Part shown: positions 12,312 to 24,455 of the stretch, piece by piece | Layout of the letters: the number at the start of each line of letters is the position of its first letter | Numbering within the stretch: the stretch's first letter is position 1 | Assembly: GCA_001692895.1 (NCBI GenBank) | Contig: KV748193.1 | Span: 1,426,001-1,490,000, forward strand | Length of the DNA: 64,000 nucleotides | Direction of reading: 5' to 3' | From: Cenococcum geophilum 1.58 | Lineage: Eukaryota; Ascomycota; Dothideomycetes; Gloniales; Gloniaceae | Notes under the pieces: model-generated | The model's input: only the letters and a program-made list of their open reading frames with translations | Told to the model about the DNA's origin: nothing | Database searches by the model: none | Program-made: the position numbers and the translations under genes

Positions 12312-13978
12312 CCCAAGGGGCTAGGCGAAAAAGTCGTGGCCCCACCATACAATTCCTCACCAAACCGTCACTTTGAGGCACCACAACACCACAACCGCGC
12401 TTGTGAGGCTACTCGCATGCATATAGAATTGAAATCTCGCCATTTTTGTGGCGGTTACCACTTTGTTTGCCCTCCATCGGCCTCTGCGCACTCCTGTAGC
12501 CTCTGTGGCATAGTGTCTATCAATTTATCTATCTCCTCCTGATTAATTGCGTCCCATTCAGCCTGTAGCCAGCCCTTAAGCTCCTTAGGACTACTAGCCC
12601 TTCTCCTATAGTTCTTAAGACGCTATTTAAGGATACGCCAGACATCCTCTATTACCGAAAAATTGGGAGATTATAGTGGGTTGGCGTAGTAAGGAATTCC
12701 AAGCTCTTCTTTTAAGCGCGCTACTAGGTTTGTTTTACTGCGAGTACTATACCCTTAATTATTATCTTCTTGTAGAAGGAAGTCTCTTCCTTCTGGTTAA
12801 GCGACGCGCTATACCTTAATAATATAAGGCTTAAAAATCTCCCTAATATACTACTCCTGGGTAAGATTTCTACTACCTAGCTTGGCCTTTTTAAAACCCT
12901 TATAGCAAGTATATTTACATGCTTATTTATCCTTACACTTATGCTTATAACGCTACTACTCTCTCTCTTTCTCTCTAGCCTCTCGCATATACTAGCGTGC
13001 TTATTCTTAAAGGTTCTCTTTAGTAAGCTTCCTGCTTAGCTGCCTCCTAATCTATTTCTACCTTAGGATCTATAATCTCTTCCTCTCTATAAAAAAAATT
13101 AAGGGCAGCCGGCTACCTTTCTATACCATACTCTACGCGTAAAGGGCTAAGCTGCCTAGCTTATGCTTAAATTAGTAGCAGTCTGGGTGCTTACGCTTGG
13201 AGTGTTACTAAAAAACCTACTTGGTGCGGTTATTATTAAGTTAAAAATAAATCTTATCTATAAACCTAACGGTATACCAGATAAAGGATAGGTAGTCCTT
13301 CTATTTATTAGAGAGCTCTAGCCTTTTATAGGTGTTCCTCTCCCAAATATAGGTCCTCTAGTATACTTTACACTTAAAATACCTACGCCTGTTAAACGCG
13401 TTCTTAACTGTCTTTTTATCTTTAACTTCTAAATAATATTTAAGCTTTAGGTCTTCCATAACGAGATCTTATTAAGGCAATTACCTTCCTTAACATGCTT
13501 AATTATTCGCTTTAATTTGGCCTCTCCAATCTTGTATGGAGCACCTATATTAGGAGTATAACTGCTGCGGCGCGCGCGACGGTCAAATCCCTCCTTTTTC
13601 TAGCGCCGCTGGGTCCTTTCTGGGATGCCATAACGCTTGCGGACATCTTTGTATGATTTTCTAGCGTCCAATTATCCTAGGGCCTTGTTCTTAGTAGGTG
13701 TGTCCCATTCGATAGCTTTATTGGGGCCATCTTTAGGCTGTCGCAGCTGTCGCAGCTGGCGCTCAGGGGTTCTTTGTTTATATCGCTTCACAACACAATT
13801 AACACCTGAATCGTGGGCAACAGGCTGGTGCATGGTAATAGAAAAATTCTATAGACTTTAGGCTTCAAAATAAGCTATTATTTGTATATATTGAGTGCGT
13901 GGTTGTGGAGTTGTGAGGGTGTGAAGTTGTAGGGGGCTGTTTTCGCGTGGCCACGACTTTTTTGCCTAGCCCTTGGCC
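12312..13978 (-). mobile_element. Tc1/mariner-like DNA transposon with long terminal inverted repeats, decayed
   Basis: Both ends, read inward, begin CAAGGG(G)CTAGGC followed by AAAAAGTCGTGGCC, and similarity continues in patches for about 100 bp, including CCACAACC(A/G)CGC near 12385 and 13910. The element is about 1.67 kb and contains one transposase-like region on the minus strand. I could not fix the target duplication. The element is a mosaic: both outer parts keep near-normal composition while 12540-13560 is TpA-rich and full of stops. Confidence 0.7.
12455..13833 (-). pseudogene. Tc1/mariner-like (DDE_3-type) transposase, decayed
   Basis: The frame starts MHQPVAHDSGVNCVVKRYKQ at 13833, runs into a helix-turn-helix-like region (KSYKDVRKRYGIPERTQRR), and ends with a Tc1-type C-terminus, LQAEWDAINQEEIDKLIDTM, then MPQRLQECAEADGGQTKW just before the TAA at 12455. 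Between these, a degraded block near 12640 corresponds to the SPDLNPIENVW-type motif (here SPNFSVIEDVWRILK). Many in-frame stops from C-to-T changes occur in the middle third, so no working transposase can be made from this copy. Confidence 0.7.
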
Positions 13979-14600
13979 CTCAAGCTGAAGGAGGATTATT
14001 GTTACACGAAAAGCCTCTTGCAGATCAACTACGAGATGTGGAAAGACGCTGCAGTTCAGGCAGAAACCAAGCCCAGGGGCCGAAAGATGCTCACATTCTC
14101 TCCTACGCATACTTGCACCAACCTGATTGCTTAGAATTGTCTTGGCACTACCTGCTTTGTAAGATAACGAGGTACTCTTGAAATGCCCTCGCAATGGAAA
14201 GGATAACCGCTGCATCTCCGTGAGAATATGCGCCTAGAACGGCTCACCAAAAAGAAAAAATGAGTGAGCTGAAGGCTAGCCTTCAAAATAAGTGGTATGA
14301 TGTTAAGTTAATGCACCTTTGGATTATTTCAGTGAGACGCTACTGACAAGGCTGTGACTCTAAAAGAATCGAGAGGGGCCGGAAACCCCACTCTTTGGAC
14401 GCCTTTCAGGCGTGGCAGCGCCATCGCGGCACGGATTTGGAGCCTGGAATATCGAGGCTGAGAATTACCCGACCTCTTTTAAGGGTTGCATTGCTGCGAT
14501 TCAGACGACACCCCTCTTTATACAACGCACTTCTGACACTCGTTACTTATCCATGGCTGTGACTACTTACGCACCTCAAGTGTTGTAACCGGATTTCATA
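13979..14600. other. Upstream region of the patatin/RING gene
   Basis: The sequence is of normal composition. Overlapping short frames on both strands (about 14000-14180 and 13865-14215) are not supported as genes. A TTTATACAAC stretch at about 14517-14526 lies some 75-85 bases upstream of the ATG at 14601 and could be a core promoter element. This is a weak inference. Confidence 0.4.
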
Positions 14601-17600
14601 ATGTATAACGCTGCTTCGTTCAGAAGATCCCAACAAGGCTGTGAAGACCCTCGCTGCGATACTCCTCATGAAGACGTTCATTACTGCGTTGATTGCTCGG
14701 CCCGTCTCTGTATAACTTGCTGGAATCTTGTTCTCCACCATAGGCCGGAAAAACTGGGGAGTGACGGCAAATTACATGAAAAAACCGACGAAAACGATTA
14801 CCACGTTGCGAAAAGGCTGAAGACAATTCTTGATCCGACTGTTGATCAGCGGAAACTTCGACAGCTTCATGAAGAGGATGAAAAGACAACATGGTTTGGT
14901 AAGTTGAACTGCATTAGATTGTATATGTCCAACTGACTGTCCAGGAATTACACGAGACCCGATGGGGCGTCCGTTCTTCGCGGATTATGGAACTTATGCA
15001 CGAATCATGGCGGCCAGTACACGATCCGAGTCTGCTGTGAGATTCCCGCAACTAGTTTCTTTTGTAGGCCAAACAAGTAATTACAGAAACTTTAACATCT
15101 CGTTTATTGAAAGCACTGACGCGGCTGTAGATGCTGGAAAGAGTACTTTGATCAAAATGCTCATCGAATACCAAGAATCCAGCGCCGATCCCCAAGCAGA
15201 TCCAACATATCCTTCCCCTGTGGTTGGCGCTTCAGTACACGACGCCATACCTACGTCCGCAGATGTACACCTATACGCAGACCCTGCAACCTCGGGCGGT
15301 CCATTGCCTATGCTCTATGCCGACTGCGAAGGTCTCAATGCTGGCGAAACAGAACCCATGGGTGCAGCATGGAGAAAGTCAAAATCGGGTGCGAAAGATC
15401 TAGTTAATAGGATCACCAACGGCCGCCTGCGACAGCTAGAATGGGCAACAACGGACCAGAGAAGAACCAGATCATTTGCTGTGATAAAACTCTACCCAAG
15501 GCTATTATATACTTTCTCCGATGTTGTTGTGTTTGTCACTAAGAATGCAAAGTACGCTTCAAAGCTCTTATTTGATTCGGAGTAGCTAACTGTTGGTTAG
15601 GACATTTCAGGAGTCACTGCAACTGCTTCTGGACTGGGGCTCAGCCTCCTTGGAGAAATCTGTCAATCAGCCAGCTCTACCTCACGCAATCATTGTCGTC
15701 AACGCGACTGAGCAAAACGTTAGTCCAAAGGAGTGGGAAGTGGGCCATGCCACAGAAACTCTATTAAAAGCTGTATCTAACGCCCTAGATCCTTACATCG
15801 GAGTTCCAGAATTTCTGAAGCGCGCTCACTTATGGCGCAGCCAAGGCATTAGGATTGAGACAATGAAAGACCTCATTCGTTGCTACTATTCTTCCTTCCG
15901 GGTGGTACGAATTCCAAACAAGGATCGTCTTGGACATCTACGAAAACAAATTCACAAATTGCATGAAACCATTACAGATCGTTGCGACGTAGCTTACTAT
16001 GATAAGAAAAGAGCCCGAATGCTGTCCAACTCGTCGCAACTCAATATCTACATCCAGTCCGCTTTTGACCATTTCTCCTGCAAATTGGAAAAACCATTTG
16101 ACTTCATCGAAGTGTCCCTAAAACACAATCCGATTCCACTCGACTTTGGCGGCCACATTTTGCAACTTGCAGTAGCGATACAAAACCAGTGGAGAGGTCA
16201 AACTGGCGCTTGGATGTTTAACCAACTCAGCTCCATGGTAGCGTCTTGCGTTCTGTTAGACTGCCGAGGTCGCCCGGGTAAGAGGATTCCTATGACCTAT
16301 GCTATTGCATGCTAAAGAAGTGTCAGGACTTGCTCAGGATCTAGCCAAGCATCACCAAAGATACTTTGAAAACGCCCTGGAGGAATTCTGCGATATGTCC
16401 TGGCCGTGCGGTTTTTCGAATGAGAAAGGTCAATGTGTTAATGCTAAGTCCCGTCACAATTCGAAAGGTCATCAGAATGACAGAGGAAAAATAATCGCCA
16501 CGGGAAATTACCAGTCTACGTTTTCCGCTTTTGAATACGGCCCGCAGTGGAAAGCTACCCTCTTCAGAAATATTCACAATCTACAGAATGAGATTCTAGC
16601 ATTATCCGACAAAGGAACGCCAGATGAGAAAGCTTACATTGACCTCCACACTCGGAATATGACCAGTTTCTACAAAAATCTAGGATCTGCATGGAGGTTT
16701 GTCAGTCACTGCACCTGCTTCTGCTGTCTCAAAGAGGTTCCGGAGCATCCCCTTCCCTGCGGTCACATCCTATGCGCTGAATGTGTCAAATTATTTGGTC
16801 ACGCTCAGAACAGAACTAGCTTTGAATTGAACAGCTGCCCACTGCATTCAGAGGATTCGAGGTGGGCAAAACCCTGTGTAGTACGATTTAAGCCAGAGTA
16901 TGCTGGCTCCCGTATTTTGTCATTAGATGGGTAAGTTAAGCTAGCTTTTCAACAGCCTCTCGCATAAAGCCTGCTAAATACATGCAGTGGAGGTATCCGA
17001 GGAATTGTTGAGCTTGAAGTACTGAGAGCCATTCAAGAGGAATTGGGCAATAAGATACCTATCAGAGAATTTTTCGACCTCATTGTTGGAACTAGGTAAG
17101 TTATATTAAATCTGCCCGAGATATTGAGAACCTGGCAGTAACTTACAATCGCAGTACTGGAGGCATCATCGCCCTAGCTCTGGGTGTCAAATCTTGGCCT
17201 GTCGAAAGATGCATAAAGCAATTCACTAAGCTCTGTGACCAGGCCTTCACCCCTCGAGAACTTCATAATATTCCTGTTTTTGACCATGCTGCAAGGTTCA
17301 ATCATGGGAGTAAATATAAAACTACCCCTTTCCGCGATGCCCTCGAAAAGTCACTTGGCACAGATTTGTTGTTCGGTGGAGCCCATGACCCGGATAAGAG
17401 ATACGAGGTGAAGGTCGCGGTGACCTCAACTGACGAAATTGGAAAGAAGGCTATTGTGATTGCAAACTACAGTCGTAGCGGAGAACTAAATCCTAGTTCA
17501 GATTTCCATCGTCCCGACAATCCGTCCTTGGAACTTGAAGTTTGGGAAGCGGCCGCTGCTACTTCTGCTGCATCTCCCTTCTTTAAACCTTTCTACCACA

Positions 17601-19865
17601 AAGCCGCCGAACAGACATACTTTGATGGCGCATTCTACAACAATAATCCCGTACTAGTGGCACACCGCGAACGTAAACTGCTTTGGCCGGAGGTTGCTCG
17701 ACGTCATCCTGACATCTTCCTCTCCGTAGGAACCGGCCAGAACGCCAAACAAATGGCACCCGAGATCGAACGACACAGGCGGTCAATGCCACCTCAGAGT
17801 CACGCGTACGTATTACTAACCCCAGATTATTTGCGTTAAATCACTAACAAGGACATTGGGACAAAGAGAGCAAAATTTTAACAGTCGGCAACCGGAACCC
17901 AAGAATCGAAAAGTGTTTTCGAAGTGGCGTCAAATTCTCACAGTAGTGGTACGCGGGTTCCATCTGCCTATTTCGTTCCCCGCGTCTTCATCTTTCGGTA
18001 TATGCCCAAGCTTACTTGCTGTTGTAGCATCATCGTTTCGATAGCATCCTTGACGCCGAACTTGCCTGGAATGATTTTATGAAGGTTGTAGTGGATTCGG
18101 AACATAGCAATAATAGACGTCGTTATGTAAGGGTCAATCCAAACTTGGATTATGATCCTCCTCCTCTGGATGAGAAGAAACACATCTACAAACTCCAGGA
18201 TGACACTATAGCATCCCTGTCATTCACCAACGAGAAGATCCGGATCCAGAGGATTGCGCACAGACTTGTTGCAAGCTCTTTTTATTACGACCGAACATCG
18301 GCAACACGTGATCAGCCTTTCAACCGCTACTCCTGTTCCGGTAAGCTATCTGTCATTTCAGGAGGCGCTATTGGCTAACCTTCGCTCTTAGGACGAATAT
18401 CTTGCCGGTTTGAAGAAGGGTCTCCTTACCTACGTTCACTGGGCGAATTTTTCCAGTTTCAGCAAAGAAGTAATTTTCGACCGTACTTTGAGATCAATGA
18501 GCATGACAGGGGTCTTGAAATGAAAAGGGTATGTTACTTGATACACGTCGTCACGATAGATGCGTGGTTGCTTCGGCCAGGTAACTGCAATCGAATACTA
18601 ACACCGCTCCAGATCGAAATAAGTGAAGCCATTGTTAACGGGATGATTAAGCTCGCCACATTTGATCTAGGGCCACTTGACATTCATGTTTCATCAAAGA
18701 ATGCCAGGGTTACGATCAGTTTATATTTTCGTACGACCTATGAAGCTCGCGACAGTTACAAAGCGTATCCTATCAGTGGCTTTCCGCGACTTCTCATGTT
18801 AGAGGAGGACCAGAAGCGTATGTTACCCCTTAAGAAGTAATTCCGGCAATAAAGCTAGACTAACAACAACTCACAGAGGCTAATCCTGTGCGATATCCAA
18901 GGATGACGCCAAAGCTTAACGGTGGGGCTCAAAAGCAGCTTCCGCCAGTTCCCGAAAAGCCGGGTGGACTTAATCTGGGTTTCTTGACCCATAACCGTAG
19001 TGTGTCCCAACCTAACCTCCACAGCTCTACGGATCTTGGAAGCCTCTTAACAAGCGAAGAGGCTGCTTGGAACTCTGACAAGCCTAGGACGTCACTGGAT
19101 TCACAAAGGACTGAATCTGGTACAAAGAGCGCACCACCACTAGGAGATCCGCCCGCGGCAACGGGGCTTGGGCTCCGAGTAATATCCAGTAAACTATCGC
19201 TTGCAAACTTGAGAAGGAACACGTCCGGAAAATCTCAACAAAAGCCCTCAATACAACCGCCGTCCCAGCCCGCCGTCCCAATAAGACTCGGAGGAGAAGA
19301 TAGGCAGAGCCAGGCGGAGTCGATCGACCCTAATGGTAACGGGTTGGGCCAAGATGAATCACCGGTGGAGCCCGCCAGAGCCGAAAATCTTTCTCCCGCC
19401 GAGCAAGCTGATCTAGAGCTAGCCATTGTATTAAGCCTTGAAGAAAAAGAGGATTCCGTACCAGTTGCGCCCATACCAACTACTCCACCCAGCTCATATC
19501 AATCTCCACAAGAATACTACTCCCCTTCAACCAGTCCACGAGATCAGCCGTGGGGCGCTTCTCCTTCACCACAAGCATACACACACATGGTTTCTGCTCC
19601 ACAGCATCACGCCTATGCACCCTCGGGTTCTTATTCCTCACCGCAGGCTCCTTATTACAACCCCCCTAGCGCTTATCCTATCCCTCGCTCGAACAACTTA
19701 CCTTATGTTCAGCACTCGGTCCCTAATAATTACGATATCTGGTCTTCGCCTGCAGGTGCTGGACCAACTTGGCCTCAAGGTCCCGTTCCAGCTATCCAAC
19801 TACACGGCAGCTCTTCTGCAGAGGACCTCAGAATAGCGCTGGAAAGGTCAAAGCATGAGATGTAA
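14601..19865 (+). CDS. B-box/GTPase/RING/patatin/UIM multidomain protein (patatin-like phospholipase)
   Basis: Twelve exons: 14601-14898, 14945-15076, 15131-15551, 15601-16277, 16321-16930, 16988-17095, 17155-17805, 17852-17948, 18028-18340, 18392-18528, 18613-18817, 18877-19865. They sum to 4638 nt, 1545 residues, with every phase consistent. Seen in order: Cys/His cluster C14-H47 (B-box-like); P-loop GQTNAGKST at 141-149, with DCEG 208-211 and NATE near 318-321 as GTPase-like motifs; second Cys/His cluster 533-560; RING-like C642-C645-C656-H658-C661-C664-C682-H685; patatin DGGGIRG 712-718, nucleophile Ser749 in GTSTG, catalytic Asp906 in DGA; proline/serine-rich tail; UIM matches near 1392-1406 (DLELAIVLSLEE) and 1531-1545 (DLRIALERSKHE). 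The last RING ligand is His rather than Cys. Known of the family: patatins are lipid acyl hydrolases. I infer an intracellular, nucleotide-gated, ubiquitin-linked lipase, possibly a defence or incompatibility factor. The 43-nt intron 16278-16320 is the least certain boundary. Confidence 0.88.
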
Positions 19866-20579
19866 TAAGCCAGAGTTTGGAGATTTAGCGCATTATAATC
19901 CCAATGTCATATAGTGAATGAGCAATCCCAATCCTGCTTTGGAATAATTTCTACCTCCATGCTATGATAAGTCGGAGTAGTTTCTATCCACAGGCAGCAG
20001 CTGTATGAAGTTCTGATGGAATTTAGCTATCCATCTCTGTGGTCAGTAATGGCAATAATCAGTTATGCATGGGCAACCTCAAAATTTCAATGACGAAAAC
20101 AACTGCAGAAATCTTCTGCTCTAATCTTCTGCTCTGTATTTTTTTAGTTACAGCAGTCGTATAACTCCTAGACAAATATGTATAACCAGGTATATAATCG
20201 CCTAAAACTCCACGGGAATGGCTATAATCGGGGGTTATACAATCATAATCGCCCAATTTGGGGTGACTATACAGTTATTGCCATCACTGTCTGTGGTTGC
20301 CGGCTAATATTGGTGAACGGAAGATCAAGTCTAATGCAATTACTGACATTGTCCACCGAAAGTCTCGATCATTCTCACTGACTTGACGATAGACTGATGA
20401 CTCCTCCTGATAGAAAGATGGTGTAGCAGATTGACTCATTTATGCATGACTGCACCACGTTGGCCTTGGCAATGTAAACCACGGCCCACCTCAGCCTTAA
20501 TATACTTAACGATCATACGAACTGATATAGAAGGCATAATCTCACGAAACGCAGTAAAAGGCTCTGAAATCATTATAAA
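19866..20579. other. Intergenic region
   Basis: It contains the 3' untranslated region of the preceding gene and the upstream region of the oxygenase-like gene. An AT-rich patch near 20140-20280 has repeated TATAATCG-type words. Short frames there are unrecognised. Confidence 0.5.
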
Positions 20580-20807
20580 ATGATACTAACACGATCCGTC
20601 CTCGATCTCCCAAACCAATCAGCCTCGCACTTCGTGCACACCATCTCCAACCTCCTAACTGCAGAAGAATGCACATCCACAATCAATCAGCACGACTCCT
20701 CTCTCATCCCCACCAGCGCCGCCTACTCAACCCGTCTCCGCCACATCTTCGACGACGACGACCTCGCCCGCCTCCTCTGGGCCCGCCTGGAACCCTTCTA
20801 CGCCGAC

Positions 20808-23800
20808 CAGTGCTGCCAACAGTCAACGGATTTGATTGGAAGTTCAATCAGTCCGAGCATCAGTCTAATCAATTAAATACGAGATCAGATATCAGTTAAG
20901 CCAATTAAATATTTGAACCGAGGTCAGATATTTAATGACTGATTAATGGTCTCGGTTAATAGTTTATCCAGTTTAAAATTTTTAGATTGCCTACTATTAT
21001 CTTATTATATAATGACCCTATTAACTTTAAAGGGAACTATGAGTTCGGATATTAATGAAATTTCTCAATTATCTAATTCTGATTTACTTAAGACTACCTT
21101 AGAAGCATCTTAGCCCACTCAGACCTCGCACGCCTGCGCTTTTAACATTTAATTTGATATTCTTAAATACCATAGCTAGCTTCTTTAGGATGTGTAGTAT
21201 CGCTTATATAACAAACGGGTCCTAAATATAAAGGTAAAGGTTTTCTGGGTTTATTAGTATGGAGCTAATTTATAAGTAAAGGGCTATAAGAAGCTCTAGC
21301 TTTGTAAGCGCTACTATTAAAAAAAGGCTTACGGTACCTAGCTCTTTAATGCACTCTCTACCTCATTAATTGCATCTTATTTAAAAAAGACCTATGGAAT
21401 AACTGGAGCCGGTGGGGATTTTAACTCTATCTTGTTATAAGGATAAGGTTCTACTTATACAGGCTTTATATAATATAGTCTTCTTCTACCGCCATTCGAC
21501 GATCTTAAATATAAGAAGGACCTTATTGATACAATAATTGCCTGCGACCTTAGCTTTTCGACTATTTAAAACACCCGATTTTAATAGCTTCTTATTTCTA
21601 GCCGACCTAAGATTAAAGTAATCCTTCTATCCTCACATACTATAATTAGGGGCTAGGTAATAGATATATTTCAGTTAAGAAAGATATAGATTAAGGATAA
21701 GATTTTATATGCAAAAAGTAAAATTAACCTCTTACTTAATGGCTGGCGCTTTCTAAATTATAATGAGTATATGGCGATATGCGCTTACTTTATTAGTGAG
21801 GAGTATAAGCTTAAGTACTGTCTTTTAGGTTTCTGGAAAGTAAATAGAGTAAAATCTGGCCAATTAATTACAGAGATTATAGCTAATGTTATTAATAACT
21901 ATAAGATTAGCTAGAATCTTGGGGCGTTTATAATAAATAATGCTACGGATAATAATACTATGCTAAGGGAGCTAGTAACTCGGTTTAATATTAACGTTAG
22001 CTATTCGCGCCTATAATATCTCGGTTATATTATTAACCTAGTTATTAAAGCCTTACTATTTAGTAAGGGCGTTAGTAAGCTTAAGCGGAAGCTAGCTAGT
22101 GCTTTATACGATAAAGCATTTAAAATTTAGAATAGTATAGGCCTAATTGATAAGCTCTATAATATCTATATCTATATTAACCATAATTTAATAAGGATAA
22201 TAACATTTAGAGAGTGCTAGAAGGAAGACTTCTAATATTACTAGCTTTTTATAAATAGAGGAATTCGGTAGAATTTAACTAAGGCTATAATTTCTCGTGG
22301 TATATTTTATTTCTTTTATTTATATAATGGTACTAGAGCACATTACCTGCCATATTACCGCTATATCGCCGCAATATGCTGTATATTGCCATTATACCGC
22401 ATATTACTATTATATTATATATTACCATTCTTAGTTATTACTAAGGGTATTATACTATGCGCTATTTCTAGGCTCTTTATAGCCGTAATAAGTCACTATA
22501 AGTTGCTAGCTGGCAACTTATACCGTATATTCCTATAGTAGCGCCTATAGTAACCTATATAACTTAGACATACTGTATAATAAGCCTTAGCGGTTAGCTG
22601 TATATATTTATTTATATCAGTCCTAGCAACCCCTTCTTCTTCTCCTTAACTTAGTATTATAAAGATAGTAATTATTTAAAGCTTAGTTTAGAGCCATTTG
22701 TCTAAGTTATTATAATTTATATTAGCTATTATACTAATAAATGCTAGTAATTAAACTATGTACTGCTATTACCCTTTACTAAACCCGCTAGAAACTTCTA
22801 AACTAGTAGGGTGCCTATAACCTTTAACAAAACTTTCTATAAGAGGCTAATTGGGAGAACCTAATTAGGTAGTAAAAAATACTAGTTCCCTTTCGGGAGC
22901 TTTATAAACAAGAGGAAGGTTAAGTATAAAGAGTTAGTTAAGAGGGACAATATAGCGCACTATAGAGAGTTCTCTATGGTATAAACTTTATATATAATAT
23001 TCTTAAGAAGGCGCAGAAGGAGATTAATAAGTCTAATGCCGATTTTAAATAAACTAAGCACTATAATACTGGTATTAACATAGCCTGGCTAAAGCTTAAG
23101 AAGTACTTTAAGCTAATAGATTTCTTACCTCTTTACGTTGTAGCTATTATCCTTTACCCTATATAGCAATTTAAGTACTTTAAGAATAAGTGGGCAGAGT
23201 ATCCAAGTTGGGTTAAGACCGTAAGGAAGGCATTTAAGGACCTTTTTTTAAGTTATTGTAAAAAGGTTCCTAATATTAATTCCGCCTTTAACTTTAAGAA
23301 TTAGCTAAATAACGCAAAATCTTTTTACCTTATATATAACGAATTCTTAGTTAATTACCTATTACGGAAGTATTATAAGCAGAAGAAGAAGGATATAGAT
23401 AGTTTAGAGCTTAATACCTATCTAAGGTCTTTTAATTGCCGACTTTTATTAATCTAGGACCCGCTTATATAGTGGAAGGAGCATTAAACTAACTTTCCTA
23501 TCCTTGCACGTATAGCATTTAATATATTCTTAATACCAGTAATAAGTAGTAAGGTAAAACGCGTATTCTTAGCGGCCAAAAGGCTTATTACGGATAAGCG
23601 AAATTGCTTAGGAGTAGAGGTTATAGAGGCTAGTAAGTGCTAGAGGCACTAGCTAAAGGCAGATCTTGTAGATTAAAGCGAATTCCAGCGAATTCTTGCA
23701 ATTAATAAGCTTAATATCTTACCTTTTATTCTTTCTGCCACTGTATCGCGGCACGTTGCTAGGACAACCTCCTAGCCAAATATCTGATTGGAAGTTCAAT

Positions 23801-23904
23801 CAAATCGGCCGTTAATTAGGCTAGCTTCAATTAAATACGGCCCGTGCGTCAGTCAATCAAATATCCTGGCAATCAGTCCGGATATTTGACTGTTGGCAGC
23901 ACTG
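20808..23904 (+). mobile_element. hAT DNA transposon inserted in the oxygenase gene
   Basis: The terminal inverted repeat CAGTGCTGCCAACAGTCAA is perfect at both ends. The flanking 8 bp ACGCCGAC (20800-20807 and 23905-23912) are identical, as expected for hAT. A subterminal hairpin word GATTGGAAGTTCAATC occurs near both ends (20834-20849 and 23786-23801) in the same orientation. The transposase lies on the plus strand from about 21041 and is heavily decayed with many stops. The C-terminal dimerisation region is recognisable near 23490-23650 (LARIAFNIFLIPVISSKVKR, then AAKRLITDKRN). The interior is TpA-rich while the host flanks are untouched. A further segment at about 22320-22710 looks inserted. 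Confidence 0.9.
22320..22710 (+). repeat. Solo-LTR-like segment inside the hAT element
   Basis: The part from about 22590 to 22705 matches 59500-59625 over more than 100 bases (CCTTAGCGG, then TATATTTATTTA, then CTTCTCCTTA). There it precedes a Gypsy-type gag region, so I read both as LTR sequence of one family. No coding capacity. Borders and duplication are uncertain. Confidence 0.4.
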
Positions 23905-24455
23905 ACGCCGACACCATCATCACAGATGAGGAGCACTGCACGTGGAAACCCGCTCACCTGAACCCGTGCTTCCGCTTCTGCAAATGCGCACCCGGCGACG
24001 ATTTCGCTCCGCATGTTGACGGCCGCCGCCTTACCTCCATCAACGCGCAGTCGTTCATGACGGTCAATATCTACCTGAACAGCGTGGCGCGCGCTGCCGG
24101 CGGGGCGACGCGCGCGCTGGATCGGTCCGTCCCTGGGGAGATGGAAGGGGAGTTCGGGGTGCTGGGCGCCGTGCAGCCGGTGCTTGGGGCGGCGAGCGTG
24201 TTTCGTGATTCACTGTTTCATGATGGGGAAGTGTTGAGGGAGGGTGGGAAGTATCTGCTCAGGACTGACATTGTGTTTGAGCGCGAAGAGGAGTTTGATT
24301 TTGAGGGGCTGTATAGGGGATTGAGTAAAAAGGAGAAAGGCAACAAGGCCCTGGAGATTGCACGACGCTTGGAGGATGGGGGGAGTGGAGGCCAGGCTGT
24401 GTCGTGGTATCGGAAGGCTTTTAGGCTGGATCCGGGGTTGGAAGGGGGATCGTGA

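Larger units (their letters stand above)
20580..24455 (+). pseudogene. 2-oxoglutarate/Fe(II) oxygenase-like gene disrupted by a hAT element
   Basis: Two open stretches, 20580-20807 (76 codons from ATG) and 23913-24455, continue in the same frame if the hAT element and one copy of its 8-bp duplication are left out. The undisrupted gene would encode about 256 residues. The second part carries the fold's landmarks: HVD as the first iron ligands (in DFAPHVDGRR), the distal His in LFHDGE, and a basic residue in KYLLRTDIVF suited to bind 2-oxoglutarate. This matches the prolyl-4-hydroxylase-like double-stranded beta-helix family. The first part has TAEECTSTINQH, the usual N-terminal helix (LTxEEC). 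Both flanks are GC-rich with no RIP-like stops. The substrate cannot be inferred. As it stands the gene is interrupted by 3.1 kb at codon 76 and should not make a full protein. Confidence 0.85.

Noticed and set aside
13637-13861. 74-codon plus-strand frame
   Set aside because: Antisense to the N-terminal part of the Tc1/mariner-like transposase.
20178-20381. 67-codon plus-strand frame
   Set aside because: Low-complexity AT-rich intergenic sequence with repeated short words and no motif.
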